From contig CM059186.1 in NCBI GenBank assembly GCA_030323885.1, positions 27,327,005-27,391,004 on the forward strand: 64,000 nucleotides of DNA, written 5' to 3'. The position numbers and the translations under genes were made by a program. This DNA is from Branchipolynoe longqiensis (taxonomy: Eukaryota > Annelida > Polychaeta > Phyllodocida > Polynoidae). Positions 53,830-63,892 of the stretch are shown piece by piece; within the stretch, counting starts at the first letter, position 1; each line of letters starts with the position of its first letter. The notes beneath the pieces are model-generated. The model saw only the letters and a list, made by a program, of their open reading frames with translations. It was not told the DNA's origin and ran no database searches.

Positions 53830-54340
53830 GCCTAGTCGACCTATGCATTGCAGCTCCATAAGGTGGCCTCCCTCCCTCTCTCCTTCCCTCGACATGAGTT
53901 AGACGAGGGGTCCAGTTGCAGTCGCCGACAGGGGCGGGCGGACGGACGGGTCTTAATTGGACTCCACTGGATCCCCACCAGTGCATGTCTTAGTTGCTGG
54001 GCGCTTGGGGTGGCGCTGGGGTTGGGTGTGGGGGGGGGGGGGCAGGGGGGTTGGTTATTGATGGACGCTGGTAGGTTTCTGTCAGGTGCAACTTGACAGC
54101 GGGCTACTTTGAAACCACGCGGCCATTTGTGGTCTGTCCTTCGCGACCGGACGGGCGGACGGTAACGCCGCGCGCCGCCTGGTGGCGCCACCAGGCACTC
54201 GACCGCTGTTACCATGGTGCAAGCGGGGTCTCGGGGTAGGGGTCGGGAGGTGGTGGTGGGGTGGGGAGGCTGGGGGGAGGTTTGTGTGGCGCTACAACAC
54301 GCCTTCTACGAATCGTGGTAGTTGTCAGCAGCAGTGTGAG
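53830..54340. other. GC- and CpG-rich block with a perfect 20-bp palindrome
   Basis: GGGCGGGCGGACGGACGGG and GACCGGACGGGCGGACGG lie about 210 bases apart. GCCTGGTGGCGCCACCAGGC at 54177-54196 is a perfect palindrome. ORFs on both strands reflect the base composition and have no domain. It could be a promoter or CpG island, with no attached gene found. Confidence 0.45.
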
Positions 54341-54655
54341 TAATCTCTCACCTCCCTCCCATATTTACACCCCTTCCTGGAAGATTCTAGAAGAAGAAAA
54401 GTTAACTATTAATGATATAGCTTTCCTACCAGGAATATTGCCTTTTTTTGTAGACAAAGGATGGACATCGCAATCTCAGGTTTATCCTATCAGAGTATCA
54501 TATGGCGGTGGTCTTTTTTTTTAATTGACTTGCTCTAAAATCTATTATATTAATATAAAGAAGGACACTAGCACATCTCAGTTCACTTTTCTATATGTGT
54601 TTCATTACCTACTATCTACTATTACAGGGCTTAGTTACAGTTTCAAAACACACAT

Positions 54656-54664
54656 ACATATATA

Positions 54665-54726
<62 letters not shown>
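54656..54726. repeat. (TA)n microsatellite
   Basis: About 70 bases of TA with one TGTG interruption. Confidence 0.95.
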
Positions 54727-54728
<2 letters not shown>

Positions 54729-54750
54729 GAGGAATGAACCTGTTAAATTG

Positions 54751-55014
54751 GTCCTGGCAACATCTAAGGTCATATCAGGATGGGTACCGACTTGTGACAG
54801 TGCACACCCATGGTGACTTTATAGTGCTGCTCCACTGGGAAACCAGGCCACTAGCACCGTGACCTGATATCCCACTCAGTTACATTTTCCTGACATCGAG
54901 CCAACAAGGCCATGCCTTATCCTAATAATGCTGAGTGCCTGGCTCGGAAGCGACAAGTATACATTTTTAAGTCATTGGTTTAGCTCAACCACGGTTCGAA
55001 ACCCGCGTTCTACC
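54751..55014 (-). mobile_element. SINE-A copy, tail-truncated
   Basis: Begins at GTCCTGGCAACATCTAAGG (tail lost, next to the TA tract), body in reverse, head worn (CACGGTTCGAAACCCGCG). Confidence 0.85.
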
Positions 55015-55397
55015 CAACAAATCTGTTCGATAAAACTGGATCTCTGAACATAATCACTTGGGAATTAAGCAATTCAACTAATCACTACTGGCTCCCTCGC
55101 AACCACCATTCATTGTATTTCCATTTCTCAACTCGATAGCTGTTAAGGGGCATCAATAACAACTTCTCTCATGGGAGGTATCCGCTACATTGCACGGCGC
55201 TCAATCTGTGCAAATATTACTAGTCAGTATCGGCACAGGCTGTTGATTCTACTTTCGCCACCCCTCTCTCCCACTTCTAGTCTCCGCGAGCCTTAGTTAC
55301 CGTGTATGTCGACGATCTATTCAGCACCGATCGCATTGATCATGGTGGGAAAGAGTAATCAATAATGCATTTATTCAACCGCGCCCAGTTAGTATGC
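55015..55397. other. No gene recognised
   Basis: Unassigned sequence. Confidence 0.5.
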
Positions 55398-55550
55398 ACA
55401 ATTCAATTCAATTCTTTTATTTAAACTCTCTGCAAGGTATGTTTACAATAAACTGAGGTGATACACAAAATGCATACCAATTCCTTTCAGACAGAAATGA
55501 TTTTAAAAAAAGCGATGCTTATCTAGCTGGTCTCCATATAAGTAGTTAGT
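55398..55550 (-). mobile_element. LINE 3'-end fragment with AATTC repeat tail
   Basis: CAATTCAATTCAATTCTTTTATTTAAAC-like start with a 5-base tail repeat, then GCAAGGTATGTTTACAATAAAC. Related to 37866-37890. Only the 3' end is present. Confidence 0.45.
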
Positions 55551-55654
55551 ATGCACCTGAACAAGATAGCTCAGGTTTGAAGCCTAAAAACAAACAAACA
55601 ATAAACTCTGTGACCCTGCTACCTGACAGGGGCTTGCGTATCTTAGCGTTAATA

Positions 55655-55657
<3 letters not shown>

Positions 55658-55690
<33 letters not shown>
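55658..55690. repeat. (TA)n microsatellite
   Basis: Pure TA run ending at the CAGTATAACCC end of a pogo-like element. Confidence 0.95.
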
Positions 55691-55693
<3 letters not shown>

Positions 55694-56100
55694 TATAACC
55701 CGTTAAATCAAACTGGAATGGACCATAGAAATTTGTTTGGATTAACCGATCATTGATTTAACCAAGCTTTGACTTTAAGTAAGCGTGTATTGCACATGTA
55801 ATATACAATGTATGTGGACACTTTGATCATTGTTTTTTTATGTATGTACAGTATAACCCCGTTAAACCAAGCTCGGTTAAACCAAATGATCGTTAATCCA
55901 AACTTCTTTCGGCGGCCTAGAAAAATACTATCATTTATCATATAAAAAAGTAAGCGGGGTCTCAGATGTCCCTATAACCACATGAATGTTTGGTTTAACC
56001 TTACTGGATTGGCCTGGGGTCCAACAATTTTGTTTGGATAAACCGATAATTTGGTTTAACCGACTTTGGTTTAGCCGACTTTGTTTTATATGATAAATGG
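55690..56100. mobile_element. Pogo/Tigger-like termini, two copies
   Basis: ACAGTATAACCCGTTAAATC at 55690 and ACAGTATAACCCCGTTAAAC at 55849 are the same end in the same direction. GGTTTAACCGACTTTGGTTT-type text on both sides of about 56060 gives inverted internal matches (TTGGTTTAACC / GGTTAAACCAA). CAGT ends and TTAAACCAA repeats suit non-autonomous pogo elements. No ORF. Confidence 0.6.
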
Positions 56101-56717
56101 TAGTATATATAATTCCTCCACTGTGTGTGGCACGAGAGGGGCCTCAGCCACCAATCACCCTGGCAGCTGGGGCGTGGGCACTTCACCAATGCCCCAAGGA
56201 GGAATAGATATATAAAGTATATGTTCCGTTTGCATTTATACTTCTATAATGCGTTATACATCACATAAATTTCACTTCGGGCAAACACTGCTTAACGGGG
56301 TGGTAACATGACCAACACAACTTTACTTATTCACAATTATCATGATCGAATAAGTCTATTTTTGATAGGAGCTAATTATTTTCTGGAGTTATTTAGGCCT
56401 TAATAAATGCTAATAGTATTCACTATCAAGTTGTAACTATTATACTCAGTTCTAATTACCCGTCTCAGCTTTTATAGTCAGATAGAACTGGGAATTCACA
56501 TAGAAAGAGACAAGTTTTCTTTATGGAATAGAACTAAAAACTGATTAGACTTGTAGGTCACTAATTATAGAGGAAAGTTATAAATTCATCCCAAGAAAAG
56601 TAGCACAAAACTCACTTTCAATTATAGTGACTTTGAAGTCATTTCACTCTGCCTTATATAACCTATGTAATTCCATCTATCACTTCGCTCCAATGATGTC
56701 ACATAATGGGATATTAA
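56101..56717. other. No gene recognised
   Basis: AT-rich unassigned sequence. Confidence 0.5.
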
Positions 56718-56726
56718 CAGATTAGA

Positions 56727-57361
56727 TGGTTGGTTGCCTGTTGGAGTTTTACTTCCTGGAAACATCTAGGGTCATATCAGGATGGGTACCGAGTTGTGAC
56801 AGAGCGCACTGATGATGACTTTATATAGTTTTTTTTTTTATTTTTTATTTTTTAAATTGAGGCTGTATTTATACTGTCCATAGCATATAAGGCCGGGTAC
56901 CCAGGCTTGTTTTCAATGCTGGCCAGTTGTAGTGTTGGTGTTATCTTACCACACAGTGGCTGCTGATAGGGTATTTGATTGCCTGCATTTCAGTAGCAGA
57001 TAGATAATTGGTTGGTATGGTTAATAGCCTATGTTAGTTTTTTTTTATTTTCTTGGTATATATGTATTTATTTTTTCTACTCTTATCTACTCCTATCTAT
57101 CTTATCTACTCTTATTCTTTTCTTACTCATAGTGTTGTCCTACTGGGAAATCAGGCTGCTGACATCCTTACCTGATATCCTACTCAGTCACATTATCCTG
57201 ACACTGAGCTAACCAGCCCATGTCCTATCCTATTAATGCCAAGTGCCAGAATAGGAAGCGCCAAGTATCAATTTTAAAGTCATGACTCTACCGGGAACCG
57301 AACTCCCGACCTTCCGAACGCGAGGTCCGCGCTCTACCGATTCGGCCACCGCGCCCGGTGG
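56727..57361 (-). mobile_element. SINE-A split by a LINE 3' end, with 9-bp target duplication
   Basis: CAGATTAGA lies exactly at 56718-56726 and 57362-57370. The SINE runs tail to head, with a well-kept head (ACCGAACTCCCGACC, GCTCTACCGATTCGGCC). At about 56826 it is broken by a T-rich tail and LINE 3' sequence (TTGTTTTCAATGCTGGCCAG, as near 14605) up to about 57130, where ATAGTGTTGTCCTACTGGG resumes the SINE. Confidence 0.88.
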
Positions 57362-57370
57362 CAGATTAGA

Positions 57371-57743
57371 AGTCCAACCCAGGAGGTAGATTTTTATCTG
57401 CCAAAGACCATTAAACCAAGTATTATATGTTCATTTTTAGTGGTTCTGAGTGCAATGCAGTTAATACTTCTAGGATTTCAATATGCTGTTAACGTACAGC
57501 AAATATTCATAAAAAGTGTACATGATAAAAACCGTTGACTAGATATTTGATATCAGCCAGGCATCAATGCTGTTGCCTAATTAATTACGCGACTACATTT
57601 ACTTTAAGTTTCCGTATTCACATATACCTATGTGAATATTAATAATGTATAGCTCCATATGGAACCATTGGTGATGTCATCACGGCCATTGACTAGTCAC
57701 CTCCATCTAACCTTTTTTAGTCGCCGGTGACAAAGTAAATACG

Positions 57744-57794
<51 letters not shown>

Positions 57795-58230
57795 TTATGT
57801 ATTTATAGATAATGTTACTTTGTCAGCGGCGAATTTTGATCTGTATGTATATTTAGTTAATGCCGTGGTGACGCCATCAATTTCAAATATATATATATAT
57901 ATAGTATTATTTATTATAGTCATATACACTAACGGAGGAAATTGTTATTATTATGTTGTTGTTCGCGTATATAATTATATTCCAAGGTATTCGGAGTCGC
58001 GCACCCACCCCTTGGGTCAACAGTGCTGATCGACGCGACTGGTGCGTCACCTGTGAATGCATTGGAAACTAAACTCACCTGTGTTTCCCGCACTTCGGTA
58101 GTCATAATTTTTCCTTTCGTATCGGTACATCGCATAAGTTCCTTTGCCAAGAGAACTAATAAATAGGACCCAGCTCAACCCGCGTGTCTCTCCTTATTGC
58201 TTAGCCGTGGTGGCATTGGTCGTAATGCGA
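57371..58230. other. No gene recognised
   Basis: AT-rich, (TA)n at 57750-57784 and 57886-57902. Composition turns sharply GC-rich after about 58240. Confidence 0.5.
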
Positions 58231-58392
58231 AGCATTGCGTTTGATGCGTGGAGAGGAAGAGACCCTCCCCCCGCCTCCCCGGTCGTCGCGCAGCATTCTC
58301 ACCTCGCGCGACGCCCGCCTCTCAGCTTTCTTCCTCCCCCCTCCCCCGGCCTTGCTTTCGCACCTCACCTGTCACCGCCCTCCTGCCCTCCC

Positions 58393-58400
58393 TTATAAGG
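58393..58400 (+). promoter_or_regulatory. TATA-like box before repeat A1
   Basis: TTATAAGG, 14 bases before A1. A start site near 58425 would lie inside A1, and the Gag ATG would be about 100 bases further on. Confidence 0.5.
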
Positions 58401-58406
58401 CCGCCC

Positions 58407-58464
58407 GCCGGCCTCCCTCAGTCATTCGCCTTCCAGCCGTCCTCCACGCTCTGCCCTTTTTCCT
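58407..58464 (+). repeat. Split direct repeat A1
   Basis: GCCGGCCTCCCTCAGTCATT through CTCTGCCCTTTTTCCT, identical to 60379-60436. Confidence 0.9.
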
Positions 58465-58526
58465 GTCTGGCTCTGCACCACCGCTGCTTCACCTCGGACC
58501 GCTGCCCCGCCTCAGGCTCCTCCACC

Positions 58527-59693
58527 ATGCCCGGACACGGAAAGGGAAGAGGCCGCAAGAGCTCCTGGGCGACCGCCCTGGCCAGGCCAGGACCCGCCTC
58601 GGGCTCGCCCGGAGACACCTCAACACCTCCGGCCCCGGCCTTCCCCTCGGCGACCTCGGGCCGCCCCTCGGGCGCCGAGACAGCCCTGATACTCGAGGCC
58701 CTGCAGCACCTGACTATGCGCATGGACGCCCTCGAGTCGGGGGGAGCCTGAGGAGCACCGGAGCAACTGCAGGCGGCGTACACCACGCCGCCCGCCCCAG
58801 CTCCTCGGGCGCGGGCCGCTGCCGGGGCCCGGCCCCCGCCGCCACCTCAAGCGACTCTGCCCGGGGCAGCCCACCCCCACTACCAACAGTACGACCGCCT
58901 CGCCGCCCGAGGCAGGCCCGCTCCGCCCCCCGCCTACCTCCAGGACGTCACCGAGGAGCACAGCCCAGCATCCGCGGCCGACGCCGTCCGCGACATCCTC
59001 GCTTCCGCCGAGGCGCACCGCACCGTCAGGCGCGAAGGCATTCCCTCGGACTACATCTTCCCCTCGGACCTCGTGGAGAGGGGTCCCGAGCGGAAGCCGG
59101 TGAGGAGGGGCGAGGCGACCAGGGACGAATACAACCTCGCCCTCCTCACCCTCGCCAGCCATCCAGCCTTCCCCGCGCACTCCGTCCAGGGCCTACACCA
59201 CCACCACCTCACCGTGATGAGGGACATCCTGGTGCATCCGTGGCCTACCGTCCGCCGCTATTCCGAGGCCATCTTCACCTGGATAGCGGACGGGAGACTT
59301 CCCCACGGATGGCACGACCCGGTGGCCCTCAACATGCTGAGGATGGACTCCCTCACCACGCCAGCCGCCCTCACCCAAGCGGCCCCGGCAACACCAGCTC
59401 CCCGAGGCGAGGACTGGGCCCGAGGCGCACACCTGCCCCGGCCCCAAGTCGACACCCGCATCGCCTACGATAGGCACACTCATGGGGCCCCCTGCCCCGC
59501 CTGGAACCGCGAGCCCGCCTCCTGCGATCGGGCCCCCGTCGGGGAGGCCCACGGTGAGGTGGGAGACAGGCACCGGCACGTGTGCGCCTATTGCGCCAAC
59601 GTACGGCGCATACTAACCATGCACAGCGAGGCCGGATGCCTCACCAAGCAAGCCCGTGAGCGCCAGACCCCGGCCGCCTCGGCAAATTTTTGA
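58527..59693 (+). pseudogene. gag: Gag of the Ngaro-like element (one in-frame stop)
   Basis: Starts at ATG 58527 in a good context (CCACC before it): MPGHGKGRGRKSSW, then a Pro/Ala/Gly-rich part and a helix LILEALQHLTMRMDALE. A TGA at codon 75 (58749-58751) interrupts the frame, but the same frame stays open on both sides for 389 codons in all. After it: proline-rich linker, DAVRDILASAEAHRTVRREG, DYIFPSDLVERG, a helical EYNLALLTLASHPAFPAHS, and near the end a Cys/His knuckle-like region, CPAWN...C...HRHVCAYC...H....C (about 59484-59640), of the kind seen at the end of DIRS/Ngaro Gag. It should bind element RNA in particles. Third codon positions are nearly all G or C, unlike any other ORF here. 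Confidence 0.65.
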
Positions 59694-60150
59694 TCCGCCG
59701 GCCCCCCCCCCGGCCGGCCCGGGGGGCCCTCCCCGGCGCCTCACCCACACCACTGCCGACAGCCCCGTGACCTCCACCGACAACCCCTCAGCGACCACCG
59801 ATCGAAACGCTGCCCAGACGGAGCCGGGGATCATCACCTCGCGCCTCACACCTCAGACACAGCCCAGCCTCATGAGGGACCCGCCCCAGACAGCGCAGCC
59901 GCCGACCCTCACGACACCGCCTTCATCAACCCGCCCGACCCGACCCCGACTCCCACCCCGCCCAGCCCTGAGGAGTTCGCTGCCCCCCTTGCTCGACCCT
60001 CGCCGGACCTCCTCCCCTCAGGCCTCGGGAGCGGGCCTCCCCTTTTTGGCCGCCCGCTCCCCGTCCACGTAGGCCCCGGACCCTCTTCTCACCCAGACCT
60101 GCAACTCCGGGCCCCCGCCTCGGGCGCTCCGCGCCCCCGCCTCGGGCGCG

Positions 60151-60374
60151 CCCCCCCTCACCAGAACTCTTTTACCTCTGACATTGCTCCTTATGAGCCC
60201 CTGTTGTATTTATCCTTGTTTCTGCTCCTCAGGAACCTTACTTGCCTCTGTCCTCACTTTCCTTTGTTTCCCATTGTTGCTATGTACCCATGTCTAACCC
60301 CTCTGTTGCCAGAGGCGCCTCAATAAACGCCTCTTTTTCCCACCCCCGCCTTGCTTTCTTCCTTTTCGCGCATC
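60151..60374 (+). repeat. Split direct repeat B1 with poly(A) signal
   Basis: CCTCACCAGAACTCTTTTAC to TTCCTTTTCGCGCATC. Holds AATAAA (in CTCAATAAACGCC at about 60322) and a small hairpin, GAGGCGCC...-type, before it. One base differs from B2 (ATTGTTG against ACTGTTG). Confidence 0.9.
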
Positions 60375-60378
60375 GGTC

Positions 60379-60436
60379 GCCGGCCTCCCTCAGTCATTCG
60401 CCTTCCAGCCGTCCTCCACGCTCTGCCCTTTTTCCT
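60379..60436 (+). repeat. Split direct repeat A2
   Basis: Identical to A1. It lies four bases after B1. Confidence 0.9.
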
Positions 60437-60506
60437 CCACCCACCCACCCAACTGTCTCTTCCTCTCCTCTCTTCTCATTCAGCGGGTGGAGGGCTCCTC
60501 GGCCCC

Positions 60507-60730
60507 CCCCCCCTCACCAGAACTCTTTTACCTCTGACATTGCTCCTTATGAGCCCCTGTTGTATTTATCCTTGTTTCTGCTCCTCAGGAACCTTACTTG
60601 CCTCTGTCCTCACTTTCCTTTGTTTCCCACTGTTGCTATGTACCCATGTCTAACCCCTCTGTTGCCAGAGGCGCCTCAATAAACGCCTCTTTTTCCCACC
60701 CCCGCCTTGCTTTCTTCCTTTTCGCGCATC
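60507..60730 (+). repeat. Split direct repeat B2 with poly(A) signal
   Basis: Same as B1 with one difference; ends the element at TTTTCGCGCATC. Confidence 0.9.
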
Positions 60731-61560
60731 TATATATAATTGAGCAACACAAGACCGACACATGTTTATATTGGCATTTATTATAGCTTTTTTAAAGTTA
60801 GGCAACAGTGAGTAATTAGTCATAAGCAATTCTTAGTCATGAGCGAGGTATACAGACGATTAACCCTATAGATACCTTCATTATAGTAGGGTTGGGTGGG
60901 TGGCTAAAATTACCTGAGGCCGTGATAGTATGTGTTGTCTTCTTCAAGCGCTGGGGACGAATGAATCAGTCACGACGTCTGAGAGAATGATTACGTCAGC
61001 TCAGGCTGTACGCGAGCTAGCGCTGTGATAAATACATAATTTTAGACTTTCAGGCTAGGTGGCGCCACTTGTATATATGTTAGCTTCAAGCGTTGACTAT
61101 GTTACTTGTTAGTGTCTCTCTTATGGAGCGATCCGATATCAGGTCGGAACAGTTGGAAGAAGTACAATAAAGACAGAGTATATAGGCTAGTTCGTGAAAT
61201 GATATGAGTGCTGATCCTCTTGCGGCCTGTTATCTTCGGCCATGAAACTGTCTTCTTCCTGAGACTGTAAGGCCTTTCTTTCCCCAGCCTGCTTTCAACA
61301 GCTCACTCCCCCTCCCCAACTCCCAACCCCCACTAAAACAACAACAACAACCCCTCCCCCACCCAACAAAAAACAACCCCCAAAAAACAACAAGGTTCTC
61401 AGCCTCCCCCCCCCCCCCTTGAGGTGCACCATGCAGAATATGCACCATTTTTGTTCCCGGTTCGTTGGTTATCTATCATCGCAATTAATTCCGAAAATGG
61501 CTAGTATAATGGAAGCCACTCATTGAGCTGTCACCAAAGATTGCTGAATTACCCACCTCA
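60731..61560. other. No gene recognised
   Basis: AT-rich then C-rich (CCCCCACC runs at 61300-61420). ORFs here only mirror base composition. Confidence 0.5.
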
Positions 61561-62404
61561 TCAATCAATCAATAGTTCCGTCCTCTAGTCGAGGGTTGGA
61601 TGCAATGGTTCTCCACTTGTCCCGATGTTGTGCTGTTCTGATAGACTGTGAATAATTCAAGCCTGTCCACTGTGAAATATTTGTAAACCATGATGTTCTT
61701 GGTCTCCCTCTCCCTCTGCTGCCATTTACCTTCCCTTCCAACAATGTACGGTATATTGAACTCTGACGAATGATGTGGCCAAAATAAATAAGTTTCTTTG
61801 TCTGTATAGTGGCAAACAAGCGTTTCTTATTTTTAATTTTTCTGAGAACTTCTTTGTTGGTGATCTTCTTTGTCCATCATATTTTCATCATCCTTCGATA
61901 AGTCCACATCTCAAATGCTGCTAAACGTTTGTACATTTTCTTAGAGATTGTCCATGTCTCTGCCCCATACATTAGAGTAGACCACACATAACACTGAAGA
62001 ATACGCTTCCTTGTTTGTATTAATATCTTACTTGATGTTAACACTCTATACATTTTGGAGAATGTTGTTCGGGCTATTGTTATCCTTCTTTTAATTTCTT
62101 CCTCACATCTCCCATCATTTGTAATCTTTTGTCCGAGATATATGAATTCGGATACTTGTTCTATGTTTGTGCCATCTATGGTTATATTGACATTTGGTTT
62201 ATCTGTCTTTTTACTTATAACCATTGTTTTGGTCTTCCTGGCATTCATCTTCATGTTGAATAGTATTCCAGCTTTATTGATTCTATTCACTATATCTTGT
62301 AGGTTTTTCTCACTGTCTGCTAGTATTACACTGTCATCGGCATATCTAAGATTGTTGACGTTCATGCCACCTATTGTCACTCCCTTGCAATCTTCAAGCA
62401 AATA
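61561..62404 (-). pseudogene. LINE reverse transcriptase C-terminal part, 5'-truncated
   Basis: Read on the minus strand from about 62401: LRYADDSVILADSEKNLQD (RT catalytic motif), MNARKTKTMVISKK, EFIYLGQKITNDGRCEEEIK, CYVWSTLMYGAETWT and FEMWTYRRMMKI. A TGA at 61877-61879 breaks the frame, which then stays open in the same phase with KKLIYFGHIIRQ, GRGRPRTSWFTNI and WRTIASNPRL to 61565. The element ends with an ATTG-type tail (TCAATCAATCAATAG, plus strand). The RT part upstream of YADD is lost. The style is of the widespread invertebrate endonuclease-RT LINEs; clade not assigned. Another piece is at 1-140. Confidence 0.85.
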
Positions 62405-62690
62405 GAGGTTTCACACCGGCAAGAACATGTCAAGACAGGCGCAAAACTATTTGCCAAAGGCCAATTGCTTTGATACCATGACAATTGTCTAGGTGGTGTT
62501 GGAGGTATCAAAATCTCTTAGGTTGGAAAAAGAGTAAGCTCTGGCTTATGGACTGAGTATACACTATCCGATTTTAAATCGGGGATATCCGGGATATCAG
62601 TATTAAGGCTTGTTAGTGGAGTGTAGTGATACAAGTTTATTCAGACTTATCTATGAATAGGCCGCATACATCTTCAAGAAAAAGGGGAGG
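62405..62690 (+). mobile_element. SINE-B-like diverged fragment
   Basis: GATACCATGACAATTGTCTAGGTGG, GAGGTATCAAAATCTCTTAGG and TTATTCAGACTTATCTATGA follow the order of the SINE-B body and tail, with much divergence and no head. A-rich end near 62688. Confidence 0.5.
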
Positions 62691-63056
62691 GGGCGGTTCC
62701 TTTCTGTTTACAAAGAAAATAACATATGCATACATAGACCTGCTGATGAATAAGGCAACATCTCCAAGAACAGACTGTTCGACTACACATGTGTGGTGGA
62801 CAACTCATCAATCGATGTGAAATATTAATATATTATTAATCATCTACTACTAATGCAATTTCTACTACTGCTGCCTACCTTGTCGATACTGTACAGAGAA
62901 AGTATGGAGGCTAGAGCAACCTGGAGGGGCGTTGAACTGCACCAAGCAGGCATAGTTTATTTCCTCTTCCAGCGTCCGTCCTCGTCACAACACCCGGCCC
63001 AGTTCCATCGCAATTTAACTTTCTTTTAAATTTTTTTTTTTTTACTAAACTAACGA
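62691..63056. other. No gene recognised
   Basis: Short unassigned stretch with a T-run at about 63030-63044. Confidence 0.5.
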
Positions 63057-63366
63057 TTGTGGTGTTCTCTGTGGCGGAGTGGTTAGAGTGTCTGACGTTT
63101 TTCCAGGTCGGACTCCTAATCTGAAGGTCAGTGGTTCGATTCCCCATGCCCCCCATCTCTGCCAATTTGGATTTCCACCGCTATGTATAACTTACAGTGT
63201 CATCAAAGACCAGTTGCTCTCATACCATGTCTATGTGGTGTGGGAGGATAACAATTCCTTGGGTCGGTAAAAGTGTAGACTCAGGCTTTCTATTGACAAA
63301 CTGTCTAATGGTGAAAATAAATCTATTCAGACTTATCCATGATAGGCAGTATAAATCTTCAAAAAA
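63057..63366 (+). mobile_element. SINE-B copy 2 (tRNA-Arg-like head)
   Basis: GTGGCGGAGTGGTTAGAGTG, CTCCTAATCTGAAGG, CAGTGGTTCGATTCCCC, then the same body as 47487-47800 with about 90% agreement by eye. Tail CTTCAAAAAAGAAG. Confidence 0.85.
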
Positions 63367-63437
63367 GAAGATCATTTGTGAACCATCCAGATTGAAGGGT
63401 TCTCTCCAATCACTGCATTCTGGCTGCTCGCCTTCTC

Positions 63438-63470
63438 TAAAGCTACATAGTCGGCTGAAAACATCCAATT
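63438..63470. mobile_element. MITE-P end fragment
   Basis: AAAGCTACATAGTCGGCTGA then AAACATCCAATTTC is the TTAAAGCTGCATAGTCCG end and first body bases of MITE-P. The rest is missing. Confidence 0.6.
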
Positions 63471-63892
63471 TCTGGTGGCTTAATCGGTAGAGCACGGGCC
63501 TCGTGTGCGGAATATTCACAGTTTGGTTCCCAGTCAAGTCAAACCAATGACTTTAAACTTGATACTTGTCACTTCCTAGCCAGGCACTAGGTATTAATAG
63601 GGAATGGCAAGGACTGGTTAGCTTAGTGTCAGGATAATGTGACTGGGTGGAAGATTGGGTTATGGTGCCGGCGGCCTGATTTCCCAGCGGGGTAGCACTA
63701 TTATCCTCACACTGAGCCAACCAGTCCTTTCCCTATCCTAATAATGCCGAGCGTCTGGCTAGGAAGCGAACAAGTATCACATTTTAAGTAATTGGTTTGA
63801 CTCGACCAGGGTCCGAACCCGTGGGTTCGAATCCCACGATCTACCAAAACAGGAGTCGGACGCTCAACTCATTCGTCGGTCATGCCGTCTGG
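63471..63892. mobile_element. Inverted SINE-A pair (head-out palindrome)
   Basis: A plus-strand SINE-A (63471-about 63700: GGTGGCTTAATCGGTAGAGC to CAGCGGGGTAGCACTA) joins directly to a minus-strand one (about 63700-63892: TTATCCTCACACTGAGCC to CGGTCATGCCGTCTGG). Both have lost their 3' ends at the junction, so the heads point outward and the arms can pair over about 190 bases. Confidence 0.8.

Larger units (their letters stand above)
58240..60730 (+). mobile_element. Ngaro-like retrotransposon, Gag-only, with split direct repeats
   Basis: Direct repeats are arranged A1 - Gag - B1 - A2 - B2. A1 (58407-58464) and A2 (60379-60436) are identical over 58 bases. B1 (60151-60374) and B2 (about 60507-60730) differ at about one position in 220. 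Split repeats in this order are the known hallmark of Ngaro and relatives among tyrosine-recombinase (DIRS-group) retrotransposons. Between Gag (ends 59693) and B1 only about 460 bases remain, so RT, RNase H and recombinase are gone. The right border is sharp at 60730, where TATATA begins. The left border is unclear; GC-rich sequence starts about 170 bases before A1. Confidence 0.75.

Noticed and set aside
53841..54215. 124-codon minus-strand open frame in the CpG-rich block
   Set aside because: Proline/arginine-rich by composition; opposite-strand frame is equally open.
58620..59180. 186-codon minus-strand open frame
   Set aside because: Antisense shadow of GC-rich Gag; Gly/Val/Arg-rich with no domain.
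58235..59473. 412-codon open frame overlapping the Ngaro-like Gag
   Set aside because: It is in another frame and only reflects the GC-rich codon pattern of the true Gag frame; its translation is Pro/Arg low complexity without Cys/His motif or start context.
62055..62405. 116-codon hydrophobic plus-strand frame, membrane-like
   Set aside because: Antisense of the LINE RT; hydrophobicity comes from complementing Lys/Asn-rich codons.
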